A stretch of 64,000 bases of DNA, taken from Nocardioidaceae bacterium SCSIO 66511. Its GTDB lineage: Bacteria; Actinomycetota; Actinomycetes; Propionibacteriales; Nocardioidaceae. Below, in pieces: positions 1 to 8,319 of this stretch (within the stretch, counting starts at the first letter, position 1; every line of letters begins with the position of its first letter). Made by a program: the position numbers and the translations under genes. The stretch spans positions 1,116,001-1,180,000 of the forward strand of contig CP095846.1 in the NCBI GenBank assembly GCA_023100825.1, in the 5' to 3' direction. The notes beneath the pieces are model-generated. The model did not search any database and was not told the DNA's origin. It worked only from the letters and a program-made list of their open reading frames with translations.

Positions 1-9
1 AGATCGGCC

Positions 10-873
10 ATGCGGAACAGATCTGAGTCGGCGTTCGTCCGCCGGTTGCTGGAGTCGGCGCGGTACGAAGTGCTGCCGACCCGGTCCATCTCCGAGCAGG
101 TCGTCGAACATGTGCCGCTCGGGCGTACGCTCACGGTCACCGCATCGGTCAGCCTGGGGCTGTCTGCAACCCTCGAGGTCTCAGAAACCCTGCAGGGAAT
201 GGGATATCGGGCAGTCCCGCACCTCGCGGCCCGGATGGTCAGCGGCCGTGCGGAGCTCGCGGAGATCGTCGATCGACTGGTGGCCGCGGGCATCGACAGC
301 GTGTTCGTCCCTGCCGGCGACGCAAACCCCGCGGTCGGCACGTACGCATCATCGCTCGACCTGCTCCGTGATCTGTCGACCATGGCGGCGCCGTTCCGGC
401 AGGTGGGCATCGCCGGCTACCCCGAGTCGCATCCGACCATTCACGACGACGTCACCATTCAGGCCATGTGGGACAAACGCGACTACGCGACCCACGTCGT
501 GAGCAACCTGTGCTTCGACCCGAACGTGTTGACCTCATGGGTGCACCGCATCCGCGCCCGCGGCAACACGATGCCCCTGCTGATCGGGATGCCCGGTCGG
601 GTGGAACGCGCGAAGCTGCTCGCGATGGCGGGCAAGATCGGTGTGGGGGAGTCGACGCGGTTTCTCGCCAAGAACAAGTCGACGTTCGCGCGTATCGCCA
701 CACCGGGCGGTTACAACCCGCAGCGGTTCATCGAACGTATCGTGCCGCTGATCGCGCAACCAGCTGCGAACGTCGAGGGCCTGCACATCTTCACGTTCAA
801 CCAGATCGCCGCGACCGAGCAGTGGCGGCGGCAGTGGGTCGATCGGCTGGGCCCGGCCGTCGTTGCGAGCTGA
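10..873 (+). CDS. Methylenetetrahydrofolate reductase-like protein
   Basis: A 287-residue protein resembling the MetF TIM-barrel family, which interconverts methylene- and methyl-tetrahydrofolate using flavin. Family-like stretches are VFVPAGDANPAVGTYASSL (about 95-113), VGIAGYPESHPT (about 136-147) and a segment around PLLIGMPGRVERAKL (about 192-206), in the expected order. The N-terminal FEFFPP-type motif with the catalytic Glu of classical MetF is not evident, so this is a divergent paralogue. The start ATG lies 9 bases inside the window edge and could be internal to a longer gene. Its place beside a dimethylglycine-dehydrogenase-like gene suggests that it handles one-carbon units released by demethylation; this is inference from context. 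Confidence 0.68.
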   Translation: MRNRSESAFVRRLLESARYEVLPTRSISEQVVEHVPLGRTLTVTASVSLGLSATLEVSETLQGMGYRAVPHLAARMVSGRAELAEIVDRLVAAGIDSVFVPAGDANPAVGTYASSLDLLRDLSTMAAPFRQVGIAGYPESHPTIHDDVTIQAMWDKRDYATHVVSNLCFDPNVLTSWVHRIRARGNTMPLLIGMPGRVERAKLLAMAGKIGVGESTRFLAKNKSTFARIATPGGYNPQRFIERIVPLIAQPAANVEGLHIFTFNQIAATEQWRRQWVDRLGPAVVAS

Positions 874-876
874 CGG

Positions 877-1635
877 TCAGTGCGGGACGTTCTTGCGCAG
901 CCGGCGGCTGAGCACCTTCGAGAGCATCTCGGCCTCGGTGACGAGCAGTTCGCCGTACCGACGGTGCTCGTCTGCCAGTCGCAGCGACGGCCCGGAGATG
1001 CCGAGCGCAGCATGGACGGCTCCGTCGGGTCCGTGCACCGGGGCGGCAACCGCGTCGAGGCCCTCCTCGAACTCGCCGTGGGTGACCGCGTAGCCGAGCT
1101 CGCGTACGTCGCGCAGCTCGCGTTCGAGCTTCGCCCGCGAGGTCAGCGTCGCGGGCGTACGCCGCTGCAACGGCCCCCGCGGCATCGGGAGGGCGTCGTA
1201 TGCGTACATCACCTTGCCGAGAGCCGACGTATGCGGCGGCACCTCGACATCGACCCAGTTCGTCGCGCCGAGCACGAAGGTCGAGTCGACCTGGGCGACG
1301 TGCACGACGGTGTCGCCGCTGGGTACGCCCAGGTTGACGGTCTCACCGGTCTCCTCGCCCACGCGCTCGAGCGAGGGCTCGGCGGCGGCCGCGAGTGACT
1401 CGACCCGGTCGAACCTCGCTGCGTACTGCGCGAACAGCGCGCCGCCCCGGAACCGGCCGTCCTTGTCGCGTTCGAGCAGGCCGTTGCGTTCGAGCGCCTG
1501 CAGGAGCCGGGACACGGTCGATCGGGCGAGATCGGTCATCTCGACGACCTGGGTGTACGTGACCGGCTCCTCCGACCGAACGACGAGCGACAGTACTTCT
1601 GCCGCGCGGTCGATCGACTGGGTGCCGTTACTCAT
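877..1635 (-). CDS. IclR-family transcriptional regulator
   Basis: A 252-residue IclR-type regulator: an N-terminal winged helix-turn-helix (about 8-70, including LARSTVSRLLQALERNGLLE) followed by the effector-binding domain (ETGETVNLGVPSGD, LGKVMYAY, GYAVTHGEFEEGLDAVAAPV). I chose the ATG at 1635 because AAAGGA lies just upstream and because the longer reading frame to 1773 adds 46 residues foreign to the family. The gene ends 3 bp from the MTHFR-like gene, convergently, and is divergent from a second IclR gene. It probably controls the adjacent one-carbon genes; the effector is unknown. Confidence 0.86.
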   Translation of the reverse strand: MSNGTQSIDRAAEVLSLVVRSEEPVTYTQVVEMTDLARSTVSRLLQALERNGLLERDKDGRFRGGALFAQYAARFDRVESLAAAAEPSLERVGEETGETVNLGVPSGDTVVHVAQVDSTFVLGATNWVDVEVPPHTSALGKVMYAYDALPMPRGPLQRRTPATLTSRAKLERELRDVRELGYAVTHGEFEEGLDAVAAPVHGPDGAVHAALGISGPSLRLADEHRRYGELLVTEAEMLSKVLSRRLRKNVPH

Positions 1636-1792
1636 GGATTCCTTTGCGTACCTCAGTGCGGGCATGGTGAAGCACCGAGACGGATCGGGATTGACGTGGC
1701 CAATGCTACGCGCGCCGGTGCGGAGGTGCCTCCGGGCCCATGTGCGGGCGGAGAGTCGGCAACTGTTGAGCATCCTGCATTAGAGTTTCGGC

Positions 1793-2596
1793 ATGAGCAA
1801 CAGCAACGAAGGGGTCGCCGCGACTCGGCCCAGCGCTGTCCAGTCGGTCGACCGGGCGATCAGCGTACTCGAGGTCCTCGCGCACGCCGGTCAAGCGGGC
1901 GTGACCGAGATCGCCGCCGAGCTGGGCGTACACAAGTCGACCGCGTTCCGGCTCGTGGCGTCGCTGGAGGCTCGCGAGCTGGTCGAGCAGGACTCCGAAC
2001 GCGGCAAGTACCGCCTCGGCCTCGGCATCCTGCGCCTTGCGGGGGCGACCACCGCGCGCCTCGACGTCGTCCAGGAGGCGCGGCCCAAGGCGCGTACGCT
2101 CGCCGTCGAGACCGGTGAGACGGTCAACATCGCAGTGCTCAGCGACGGTGCCGCGCTCTATCTCGACCAGGTCGCCGGTTCGTCGGCGGTGCAGTCACAC
2201 AACTGGGCCGGCCAGCGCATCCCGCTACATGCGACCTCGAACGGCAAGACCCTGCTGTCCGGCCTCACCGACGAGCAGATCCGTCGCGAGACGGGTCGAC
2301 GGCTGTCCGCGTACACACCCAAGACCGTGACGGATCACGCAACGCTGCTCGCCGAGGTCGCGGAGGTACGTACTGCTGGGTACTCCGTGGTGTCCGATGA
2401 GCTGGAGATAGGGCTCACCGCGGTCGCGGCGCCGCTTCGCAACGCGCACGGCGATGTCGTCGCGTCGCTGTCGGTGTCCGGCCCGACGTTCCGATTCGAC
2501 GCCGACAACGTCGAGTCAGCGCGCAAACATGTCGTCGCCGCCGCCGAGGAGATCTCGGCCAGGCTCGGCTGGAGCTCGTCTGCCGGTAGTGCTTGA
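1793..2596 (+). CDS. IclR-family transcriptional regulator
   Basis: A 267-residue IclR regulator with the usual two parts: a winged helix domain (QSVDRAISVLEVLA, VHKSTAFRLVASLEARELVE; about 17-75) and an effector domain (ETGETVNIAVLSDGAALYLD, HATSNGKTLLSG, GYSVVSDELEIGLTAVAAPL). It is divergent from the IclR gene at 877-1635 and lies 101 bp upstream of the FAD/GcvT oxidoreductase gene, in the same direction. The intervening gap holds a strong inverted repeat, so this protein or its neighbour is the likely local repressor or activator of the oxidoreductase-etfBA unit. Confidence 0.88.
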   Translation: MSNSNEGVAATRPSAVQSVDRAISVLEVLAHAGQAGVTEIAAELGVHKSTAFRLVASLEARELVEQDSERGKYRLGLGILRLAGATTARLDVVQEARPKARTLAVETGETVNIAVLSDGAALYLDQVAGSSAVQSHNWAGQRIPLHATSNGKTLLSGLTDEQIRRETGRRLSAYTPKTVTDHATLLAEVAEVRTAGYSVVSDELEIGLTAVAAPLRNAHGDVVASLSVSGPTFRFDADNVESARKHVVAAAEEISARLGWSSSAGSA

Positions 2597-2633
2597 CAGG
2601 GGAATCTCCCGAGGGTGACGATTTGAGGAGAGT

Positions 2634-2669
2634 GTTTCGCATCACGCTTTGTGTTGCGTGATACGAAAC
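2634..2669. promoter_or_regulatory. 14-bp inverted repeat, candidate IclR operator
   Basis: GTTTCGCATCACGC (2634-2647) and GCGTGATACGAAAC (2656-2669) are inverted copies with one mismatch, separated by 8 bases. The site is 28 bp upstream of the ATG of the FAD/GcvT oxidoreductase and downstream of an IclR gene. The GTTTCGCAT/ACGAAAC character resembles known IclR-type operators; its assignment to one of the two local IclR proteins is inference. Confidence 0.7.
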
Positions 2670-2697
2670 TCGCCATCACCCGTAGGGAGGTCGCACC

Positions 2698-5208
2698 ATG
2701 GCCACCGTTCCAGCATCGGCAAGGGTCGTCGTGATCGGCGCCGGCATCGTCGGAAACAGCCTCGTACATCACCTCGCGCGACTCGGCTGGCGCGATATCG
2801 TGCAGATCGACAAGGGCCCACTTCCCAACCCGGGCGGCTCGACGGGGCACGCGTCGAACTTCATCTTCCCGGTCGACCACTCCCGCGAGATCACCGATCT
2901 GACGCTCGACAGCATGCGTCAGTACAAGGACCTCGGGGTGTTCACCGAGTCCGGCGGGTACGAGGTCGCTCGTACCGAGGAGCGCATGCAGGAGCTGCGC
3001 CGCCGCATGTCATCGGCCAAGGCCTGGGGGATTCCGTCCGAGCTCGTCTCGGCGGCAGACGTCGTCGAGCAGGTGCCTTACCTCGATCCGTCGGTCATCG
3101 TCGGGGCGTTCTGGACGCCCAGCGTCGGTGTCGTGGACTCCGTACGCGCCGGCACGCTGATGCGCGAGAAGGCACAGGAGGTCGGCGCTCTGCAGGTCGT
3201 CTCGACTGTCGAGGTGACCGACATCGACACCGAGGCGGGTGCGGTCACGCGTGTTCGTACGACCGGCGGAGACATCGAAACGTCAACAGTGGTTGTCGCC
3301 TGCGGGGTGTGGAGCCCCAAGATCGCAGCGATGGCCGGCGCGTCGATCCCGTTGACGCCGGCGGTGCACCAGATGATCAGCGTCGGTCCGGTGCCACAGC
3401 TCGCCGATCGGCCGGGCGAGATCTCGTACCCGATCGTGCGCGATATGGACACCTTCTGTTACGAGCGTCAACACGGGAGCGATCTGGAGGTCGGTTCGTA
3501 CGCCCACCGGCCGATCCTGCACGACGCCGAGACGATCCCGTCGATCGAGCAGGCGAAGCTGTCGCCGACCGAGCTGCCGTTCACGGCCGAGGACTTCGAC
3601 CCGCAGCTCGAGCAGGCGCTCGAGCTGATGCCAGACGTACTCGGCAACCCGGAAGTCGAGATCCGCTACGCAATCAACGGCCTGCTGTCGTTGACACCTG
3701 ACGGTGCGCCGATCCTCGGCGAGAGCCCTGAGGTCGGCGGGCTGTGGTCCGCCGCGGCAGTGTGGGTGAAGGAGGGTCCCGGCGTGGGTCGGCTGCTTGC
3801 GGAGTGGATGACCGACGGCAACCCCGAGTACGACGCGCACGGCACCGACATCGCCCGCTTCTATCCGCATCAGCGCACTCGCGAGCATGTGAAGGCACGT
3901 GCGGGCGAGGGCTTCAACAAGACGTACGGCATCGTGCATCCGTCCGAGCAGTGGGAGAGCGACCGCAACGTGCGCCTGGCGCCGATGCATCGCAGTGAGC
4001 GCGAGCTAGGAGCGGTGTTCTTCGAGGCGGTGGGCTGGGAGCGCCCGCACTGGTACGAGTCGAACGCCGGCCTCCTCGCCGAGTACGGCGACGCGGTGAT
4101 GCCGCGCGAGGCGGAGTGGGACTCCCGCTGGTGGTCTCCCATCATCAACGCCGAGCATCTCGCAATGCGCGAACGCGCAGGTATGGTTGACCTCTCGGCA
4201 TTCGCGATCTTCGATGTGGTCGGGCCCGGAGCGCTCGCCTCGGTGCAGCGGATCGCGCTCGCGCAGATGGATGTCGTGCCCGGCCGGGTCGTCTACACAC
4301 CGGTACTCGACGAGCGCGGTGGCATCCGCTCCGACCTCACGATCATGCGCCTCGGCGACGACCACTTCCGCGTCGTCACCGGCGGCGCTCCAGGGATGGT
4401 CGATCTCAAGTGGTTCCGTGACCACGCTGCTGACGACGCTCAGGTCGTCGACCACACGTCCACGTACACGACCATCGGGCTCTGGGGTCCGCGCGCTCGT
4501 GACGTGCTCGGCGAGGTCACTGACGCCGATATCAGCCATGAGGGCTTCAAGTTCGGGCGCTGTCAGAGCATCGAGGTCGGCTCGATGTCGGTGCTCGCGT
4601 CGCGCATCTCCTACGTCGGAGAGCTCGGCTGGGAGCTCTACGTACCCATCGAGTCCGGTGCGAAGCTGTGGGACGTCGTGCATTCGGCGGGGCAGCCACA
4701 CGGCCTCGTCCCGGTCGGCATCGGGGTCTACACCGCCACCGGCCGGATGGAGAAGGGCTACCGCGCGCACGGCGCGGAGCTCGACACCGAACGCAACCTC
4801 GCCGAGGCCGGCATGCTGCGGCCCAAGGTGAAGGACGCCGATTTCATCGGCCGGGAGGCGTACGTCAAGCAGCGTTCGGAGGAGCCGGTCTCGGTGCTGT
4901 GCTCGTTGACCGTCGACGACCACACGTCAGCTGACGGTACGAAGCGCTACATGCTCGGTGGCGAGCCGGTTGTCGACCCCGATGGCGAGGCGCTCGTCGA
5001 CGGTCACGGACACCGCGCGTACGTCACCTCGGCGGCATCAGCCCCGTCGCTCGGCAAGCACCTCCTGATGGCGTATTTGCCGCCCGACCGCGCCGTCGTC
5101 GGCGAACGACTCGCGGTCGAGTACCTCGGCGAGCGCTATCCGGTGACGGTCGCGGCCAACGACGCGACGCCGTTGTTCGACCCCGACAACGAACGGATCC
5201 GCCGATGA
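2698..5208 (+). CDS. Dimethylglycine dehydrogenase/oxidase-like FAD + GcvT fusion
   Basis: An 836-residue two-module enzyme. Residues about 1-370 form an FAD-dependent D-amino-acid-oxidase-fold domain (VVVIGAGIVGNSLVHHLARL at 10-29 is the dinucleotide-binding loop). A short linker domain follows, and then a GcvT-like folate-binding aminomethyltransferase domain from about 430 to the end. Length and order match dimethylglycine oxidase/dehydrogenase and sarcosine dehydrogenase, which remove a methyl group as methylene-tetrahydrofolate. AGGGAGG lies 7 bp before the ATG. Since etfBA follow directly, electrons probably go to ETF rather than to oxygen, making it a dehydrogenase. The exact substrate (dimethylglycine, sarcosine or another N-methyl compound) cannot be read from the sequence. 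Confidence 0.82.
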   Translation: MATVPASARVVVIGAGIVGNSLVHHLARLGWRDIVQIDKGPLPNPGGSTGHASNFIFPVDHSREITDLTLDSMRQYKDLGVFTESGGYEVARTEERMQELRRRMSSAKAWGIPSELVSAADVVEQVPYLDPSVIVGAFWTPSVGVVDSVRAGTLMREKAQEVGALQVVSTVEVTDIDTEAGAVTRVRTTGGDIETSTVVVACGVWSPKIAAMAGASIPLTPAVHQMISVGPVPQLADRPGEISYPIVRDMDTFCYERQHGSDLEVGSYAHRPILHDAETIPSIEQAKLSPTELPFTAEDFDPQLEQALELMPDVLGNPEVEIRYAINGLLSLTPDGAPILGESPEVGGLWSAAAVWVKEGPGVGRLLAEWMTDGNPEYDAHGTDIARFYPHQRTREHVKARAGEGFNKTYGIVHPSEQWESDRNVRLAPMHRSERELGAVFFEAVGWERPHWYESNAGLLAEYGDAVMPREAEWDSRWWSPIINAEHLAMRERAGMVDLSAFAIFDVVGPGALASVQRIALAQMDVVPGRVVYTPVLDERGGIRSDLTIMRLGDDHFRVVTGGAPGMVDLKWFRDHAADDAQVVDHTSTYTTIGLWGPRARDVLGEVTDADISHEGFKFGRCQSIEVGSMSVLASRISYVGELGWELYVPIESGAKLWDVVHSAGQPHGLVPVGIGVYTATGRMEKGYRAHGAELDTERNLAEAGMLRPKVKDADFIGREAYVKQRSEEPVSVLCSLTVDDHTSADGTKRYMLGGEPVVDPDGEALVDGHGHRAYVTSAASAPSLGKHLLMAYLPPDRAVVGERLAVEYLGERYPVTVAANDATPLFDPDNERIRR

Positions 5209-5242
5209 ATCCGATGTCTCAACGGGCGCTGAGGAGGTAGCC

Positions 5243-6016
5243 ATGGTCGACATCCTGGTATGTGTCAAACGCGTACCCGACACGGCCGGCTCGGTGAAGT
5301 TGACCGCCGATGAGCAGTCGGTCGACGCGAGCCAGCTCGGTCACACCGTCAGTTCGCACGAGGAGTGTGCGATCGAGCTCGCGGTGCAGACGGCACAGGC
5401 GACCGGCGGTTCGGCGACTGTGCTGACCCTCGGCTCCGCGGATGCGGTCGAGCAGCTACGCGACGCGCTTGCGCTCGGATGCAGCGATGCGATCCACATC
5501 GAATGCGACAGCGTGACGTACGGCCCGGCCGATGTCGCTGCTGCAATTGCCGACACGATCGCCGCACGCGAGACTGAAGGCACGTCGTACGACCTCGTGC
5601 TACTCGGCAACGATGCTGCTGACACAGGCGACTTCCAGGTCGGCGTACGACTTGCGTACGCGCTCGAACGCCCTGTGCTCACTGGGATCTCGACGTTCGA
5701 GGCCACCGACGGATCGGTCATCGCGCGCGGAGCAGGCCCGTCGGGCACCGAGGTCTTCGAGCTCTCCGGGCCTGCCGTCGTCGCCGTGCAGGAGGGCGGC
5801 GTCGAGCCGCGATACCCGTCGATTCCTGGCCGGATGAAGGCGAAGCGGGCACCGATCACGACGGTGACACCCGAACGCGAGCCGATCGGCAACGGTCGCG
5901 TACGCCTCAAACTGCCGCCCGAACAACCGAGTGCGGTCGAGATTCTCGGCGAGGGTCCGGAGGCTGCGCCCGCGCTCGTGGACGTGCTCACAGAGATCGG
6001 AGTGGTCTCACGATGA
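5243..6016 (+). CDS. etfB: Electron transfer flavoprotein beta subunit
   Basis: A 257-residue ETF beta subunit. It opens with the family signature DILVCVKRVPDTAGSVKL and contains the typical ALALGCSDAIHIECD and YDLVLLGNDAADTGDFQVG segments (about 75-130) and the PSIPGRMKAKRAPI region. It pairs with EtfA to carry electrons from flavin dehydrogenases to the quinone pool. GAGGAGG lies 5 bp before the ATG, and the stop overlaps the etfA start by 4 bp (ATGA), so the pair is translationally coupled. It lies 34 bp after the FAD/GcvT gene, its likely electron donor. Confidence 0.92.
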   Translation: MVDILVCVKRVPDTAGSVKLTADEQSVDASQLGHTVSSHEECAIELAVQTAQATGGSATVLTLGSADAVEQLRDALALGCSDAIHIECDSVTYGPADVAAAIADTIAARETEGTSYDLVLLGNDAADTGDFQVGVRLAYALERPVLTGISTFEATDGSVIARGAGPSGTEVFELSGPAVVAVQEGGVEPRYPSIPGRMKAKRAPITTVTPEREPIGNGRVRLKLPPEQPSAVEILGEGPEAAPALVDVLTEIGVVSR

Positions 6017-6993
6017 TTCTGGTACTGGTCGAGACAGACGCCGACGGTGTCACCCTGACGTCACGCGAGGCGTTGACCTTCGCGCGGGAAGTGGGCGTAC
6101 GCACCGGCGACACCGACCTCGAGGCCGTGATCGTGGGACCGCTCGACGCCGATCGCGACGGAGTGGTGAGCGAGCTCGGTCTGCAGGGCGTACGACAGGC
6201 GCACCTCGCCGAGTCGGAGCGACTCGATGCGTACGCCGCGGCCGCCTGGGCAGCCGCGGTCACCGAGGTCGCGCCGTCGTCGGGAGTCGTGCTCGCATCC
6301 GGTACGCCGCGCGGTAACGAGATCATGGCGCACGTCGCCGTACGCCTCGGGGCAGTGATGGCGGCCAACGCGGTGTCGGTCGACGGAGCCGACCCGTTGG
6401 TCGTGTCACGGCAGGTACTCGGCGGCGCGGCCCTGGAGGAGATGCGGCTCGAGAGCGACGTAGCCGTCGTGTCGGTCGCCGGTCACGCGGTCGAGCCGTC
6501 AGCGGCGCCGACGCCCACCGAGCCCGCGGTCTCGACGTACGCCCCCGAGGTGGCCGACAGCGATCTGCTCGGTCGCGTTGTACGTACGGAGGAGGCCGAG
6601 GGCGACGACACGTCGGCTCTGACCGGTGCTCGGGTAGTGGTCGGAGCAGGCCGCGGCGCGGGTTCTGCCGACGGGTTCGGCGATCTGCTCGAACTCGTCG
6701 ACCTGCTCGACGGTGCCCTCGGCGTCTCCCGCGTCGTCACCAGCCTCGGTTGGCGACCGCACCATGAGCAGGTCGGGCAGACCGGCAGCCGGATCGCGCC
6801 GGATGTCTACATCGCCTGCGGCATCAGCGGTGCGATCCAGCACTGGGCGGGCGTACAGAGTGCGAAGACGATCGTCGCGATCAACACCGATGAGGACGCG
6901 CCGATGGTCACCCGGGCCGACTACGCGATCGTCGGCGATCTGCACGAGATCGTGCCCGCGATCAATGCGGAGATCCGGCGGCGTACCGCCTGA
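6013..6993 (+). CDS. etfA: Electron transfer flavoprotein alpha subunit
   Basis: A 326-residue ETF alpha subunit. The C-terminal FAD-binding domain (about 200-326) shows the expected ARVVVGAGRGAGS, GQTGSRIAPDVYIACGISGA and IVAINTDEDAPM segments; the last two contact FAD. The N-terminal domain shares the ETF fold with EtfB. The start overlaps etfB by 4 bp. The gene closes the oxidoreductase-etfBA operon, which is probably specific for the adjacent demethylase since general ETF genes usually stand alone; that last point is inference. Confidence 0.92.
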   Translation: MILVLVETDADGVTLTSREALTFAREVGVRTGDTDLEAVIVGPLDADRDGVVSELGLQGVRQAHLAESERLDAYAAAAWAAAVTEVAPSSGVVLASGTPRGNEIMAHVAVRLGAVMAANAVSVDGADPLVVSRQVLGGAALEEMRLESDVAVVSVAGHAVEPSAAPTPTEPAVSTYAPEVADSDLLGRVVRTEEAEGDDTSALTGARVVVGAGRGAGSADGFGDLLELVDLLDGALGVSRVVTSLGWRPHHEQVGQTGSRIAPDVYIACGISGAIQHWAGVQSAKTIVAINTDEDAPMVTRADYAIVGDLHEIVPAINAEIRRRTA

Positions 6994-7066
6994 GCATAGT
7001 CGATAACGACTCCGTTCCATTCGGATCCGGACAACCCTCGGGAGCGACTGCGCGTCGTACCATTCG

Positions 7067-7096
7067 GGGAGCACGACGCCTCGGGTCCGTGCTCCC
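7067..7096. terminator. 9-bp hairpin after etfA
   Basis: GGGAGCACG (7067-7075) and CGTGCTCCC (7088-7096) form a perfect 9-bp inverted repeat with a 12-base loop, in the gap between etfA and the next gene. There is no T-run, as is common for actinobacterial terminators. It could instead be a leader hairpin of the downstream secreted-protein gene, whose ATG is only 28 bp away. Confidence 0.45.
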
Positions 7097-7124
7097 TGCC
7101 AATGCCATCCTCCTGAGGAGTCCC

Positions 7125-7535
7125 ATGCCCAAGAACCGCCTTGTCCTGGGCGCGGTGCCGGCCGCGCTCGCTCTCGCCGTCGGCGTCGTCGCGCCGGGCT
7201 CGTCCGCCGATGCTCCGCATCTGCCGAATGCGAGCATCAAGGCGTCTGACTACAAGGTCTCCTCGGGCGAGCAGTTCATCGTGAAGGGCAGGATCACCCT
7301 CGGGTACGGCCGCAACAAGATCCCGGCGCCGCCGTCGACGGTGCGGGTGCAGGCGAAGCTGCATGGCAAGTGGACGAATCTCACCGGCGCGAAGATCAAG
7401 AGCCGTAAGAACGGCAAGTACCGCCTCCGGGTGATGCTCGGTATGACGGGCAAGCGTCCGCTGCGCGTGCACGTGAAGACGCCGCAGTTCCGCAAGTGGG
7501 TCAACAGCCGCGTCATCAACGTGCGTGTGAGCTGA
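7125..7535 (+). CDS. Small secreted basic protein of unknown function
   Basis: A 136-residue protein starting MPKNRLVLGAVPAALALAVG, a clear signal peptide (basic end, hydrophobic core to about residue 24, then SSADAP as a plausible cleavage region). The mature part is rich in Lys and Arg and predicted mainly beta (SSGEQFIVKGRITLGYG, KYRLRVMLGMTGKRPLRVHV), suggesting a small Ig-like extracellular domain. I chose the ATG at 7125 because GAGGAG lies 5 bp upstream; the longer frame from 7089 adds residues before the signal peptide. I do not recognise a family. A sortase gene lies downstream, but there is no LPXTG/LAXTG-type sorting motif at its C-terminus. Confidence 0.7.
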   Translation: MPKNRLVLGAVPAALALAVGVVAPGSSADAPHLPNASIKASDYKVSSGEQFIVKGRITLGYGRNKIPAPPSTVRVQAKLHGKWTNLTGAKIKSRKNGKYRLRVMLGMTGKRPLRVHVKTPQFRKWVNSRVINVRVS

Positions 7536-7653
7536 CCCGCGACTACCGTCACGGGTCGTCGCTGCCGCGTGTAGATTGCTCGGCCTCGACGGGATGCGAT
7601 GATCGGGTGAGGCGCCCGCCGCCGGATGGGCGCCACCGGCCGACGAGGTGCTC

Positions 7654-8319
7654 ATGCCGCGATCCGAGACGCGTACGCGTAGCCGGCGGTGGCTCCTGGC
7701 AACGGGGGTCATACTCGTCCTCGTCGGTGTGGTCGGCCTCGGCTACGTGGGCTGGGAGTACATCGGCACGAACGTCGTCGCACGACAAGCCCAACAGGAT
7801 CAGCTGGCCGACCTGAGGCAGCGTTGGAAGGCCGGCGACGTTGCCGCGGAGTCCGGCCAGGCAGGGGCGGTCCTTCGTATCCCACGGTTCGGTGCGGACT
7901 ACGAGGTTCCGATCATCGAGGGCGTCTCCGACGACGACCTGTCTGCGGGCGTCGGCCACCAGCCGGGCACGGCGAAACCCGGGGAGCGGGGCAACTACGT
8001 TCTCGCCGGTCACCGCGTCACCCGAGGCGAGCCGTTCGCGGACTTTCCCGAGCTGCGCAAGGGCGACGTCATCGAGATCGAGACCCGCACGCTTACGTAT
8101 GAGTATCGACTTCTGACCGGCGGAGACGAGCTCGAGGTCGACTTCTCCGAGGGTTGGGTGATGGAGGCGCACCCCGACGTCCCGGCGGTCGCAGGCCACC
8201 GCCGGTTGGTAACCCTCGTCACCTGTGCCGAGTTGTTCCACACCGATTCGCGGCTCGTCGCGTTCGGCTCGCTCGTCGACGCCAAGCCGACGACCGATCA
8301 CTCGTCGCTAGGCGAGTAG
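7654..8319 (+). CDS. Class E sortase
   Basis: A 221-residue membrane-anchored cysteine transpeptidase. One transmembrane helix (about 14-34, WLLATGVILVLVGVVGLGYV) is followed by the sortase barrel. The catalytic His lies in YVLAGHRVTRGEPF, the catalytic Cys in LVTLVTCAELFHTDSR, and the Arg is in the same stretch. The arrangement and length fit actinobacterial class E sortases, which attach proteins with LAXTG-like signals to the cell wall. The ATG at 7654 has GAGG 5 bp upstream; GTG at 7648 would add two residues. Its last 12 bases overlap the end of the convergent GNAT gene. Confidence 0.88.
   Translation: MPRSETRTRSRRWLLATGVILVLVGVVGLGYVGWEYIGTNVVARQAQQDQLADLRQRWKAGDVAAESGQAGAVLRIPRFGADYEVPIIEGVSDDDLSAGVGHQPGTAKPGERGNYVLAGHRVTRGEPFADFPELRKGDVIEIETRTLTYEYRLLTGGDELEVDFSEGWVMEAHPDVPAVAGHRRLVTLVTCAELFHTDSRLVAFGSLVDAKPTTDHSSLGE

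Noticed and set aside
1663-1677. 15-bp word CATGGTGAAGCACCG shared with 48272-48286 in family B
   Set aside because: One exact 15-mer shared between two sites of a 64-kb window is roughly expected by chance, and no flanking similarity exists.
7611-7634. GGCGCCC/GGGCGCC hairpin upstream of the sortase gene as a terminator or riboswitch
   Set aside because: Seven GC-only base pairs are common by chance in this GC-rich DNA, and no other conserved structure is visible.
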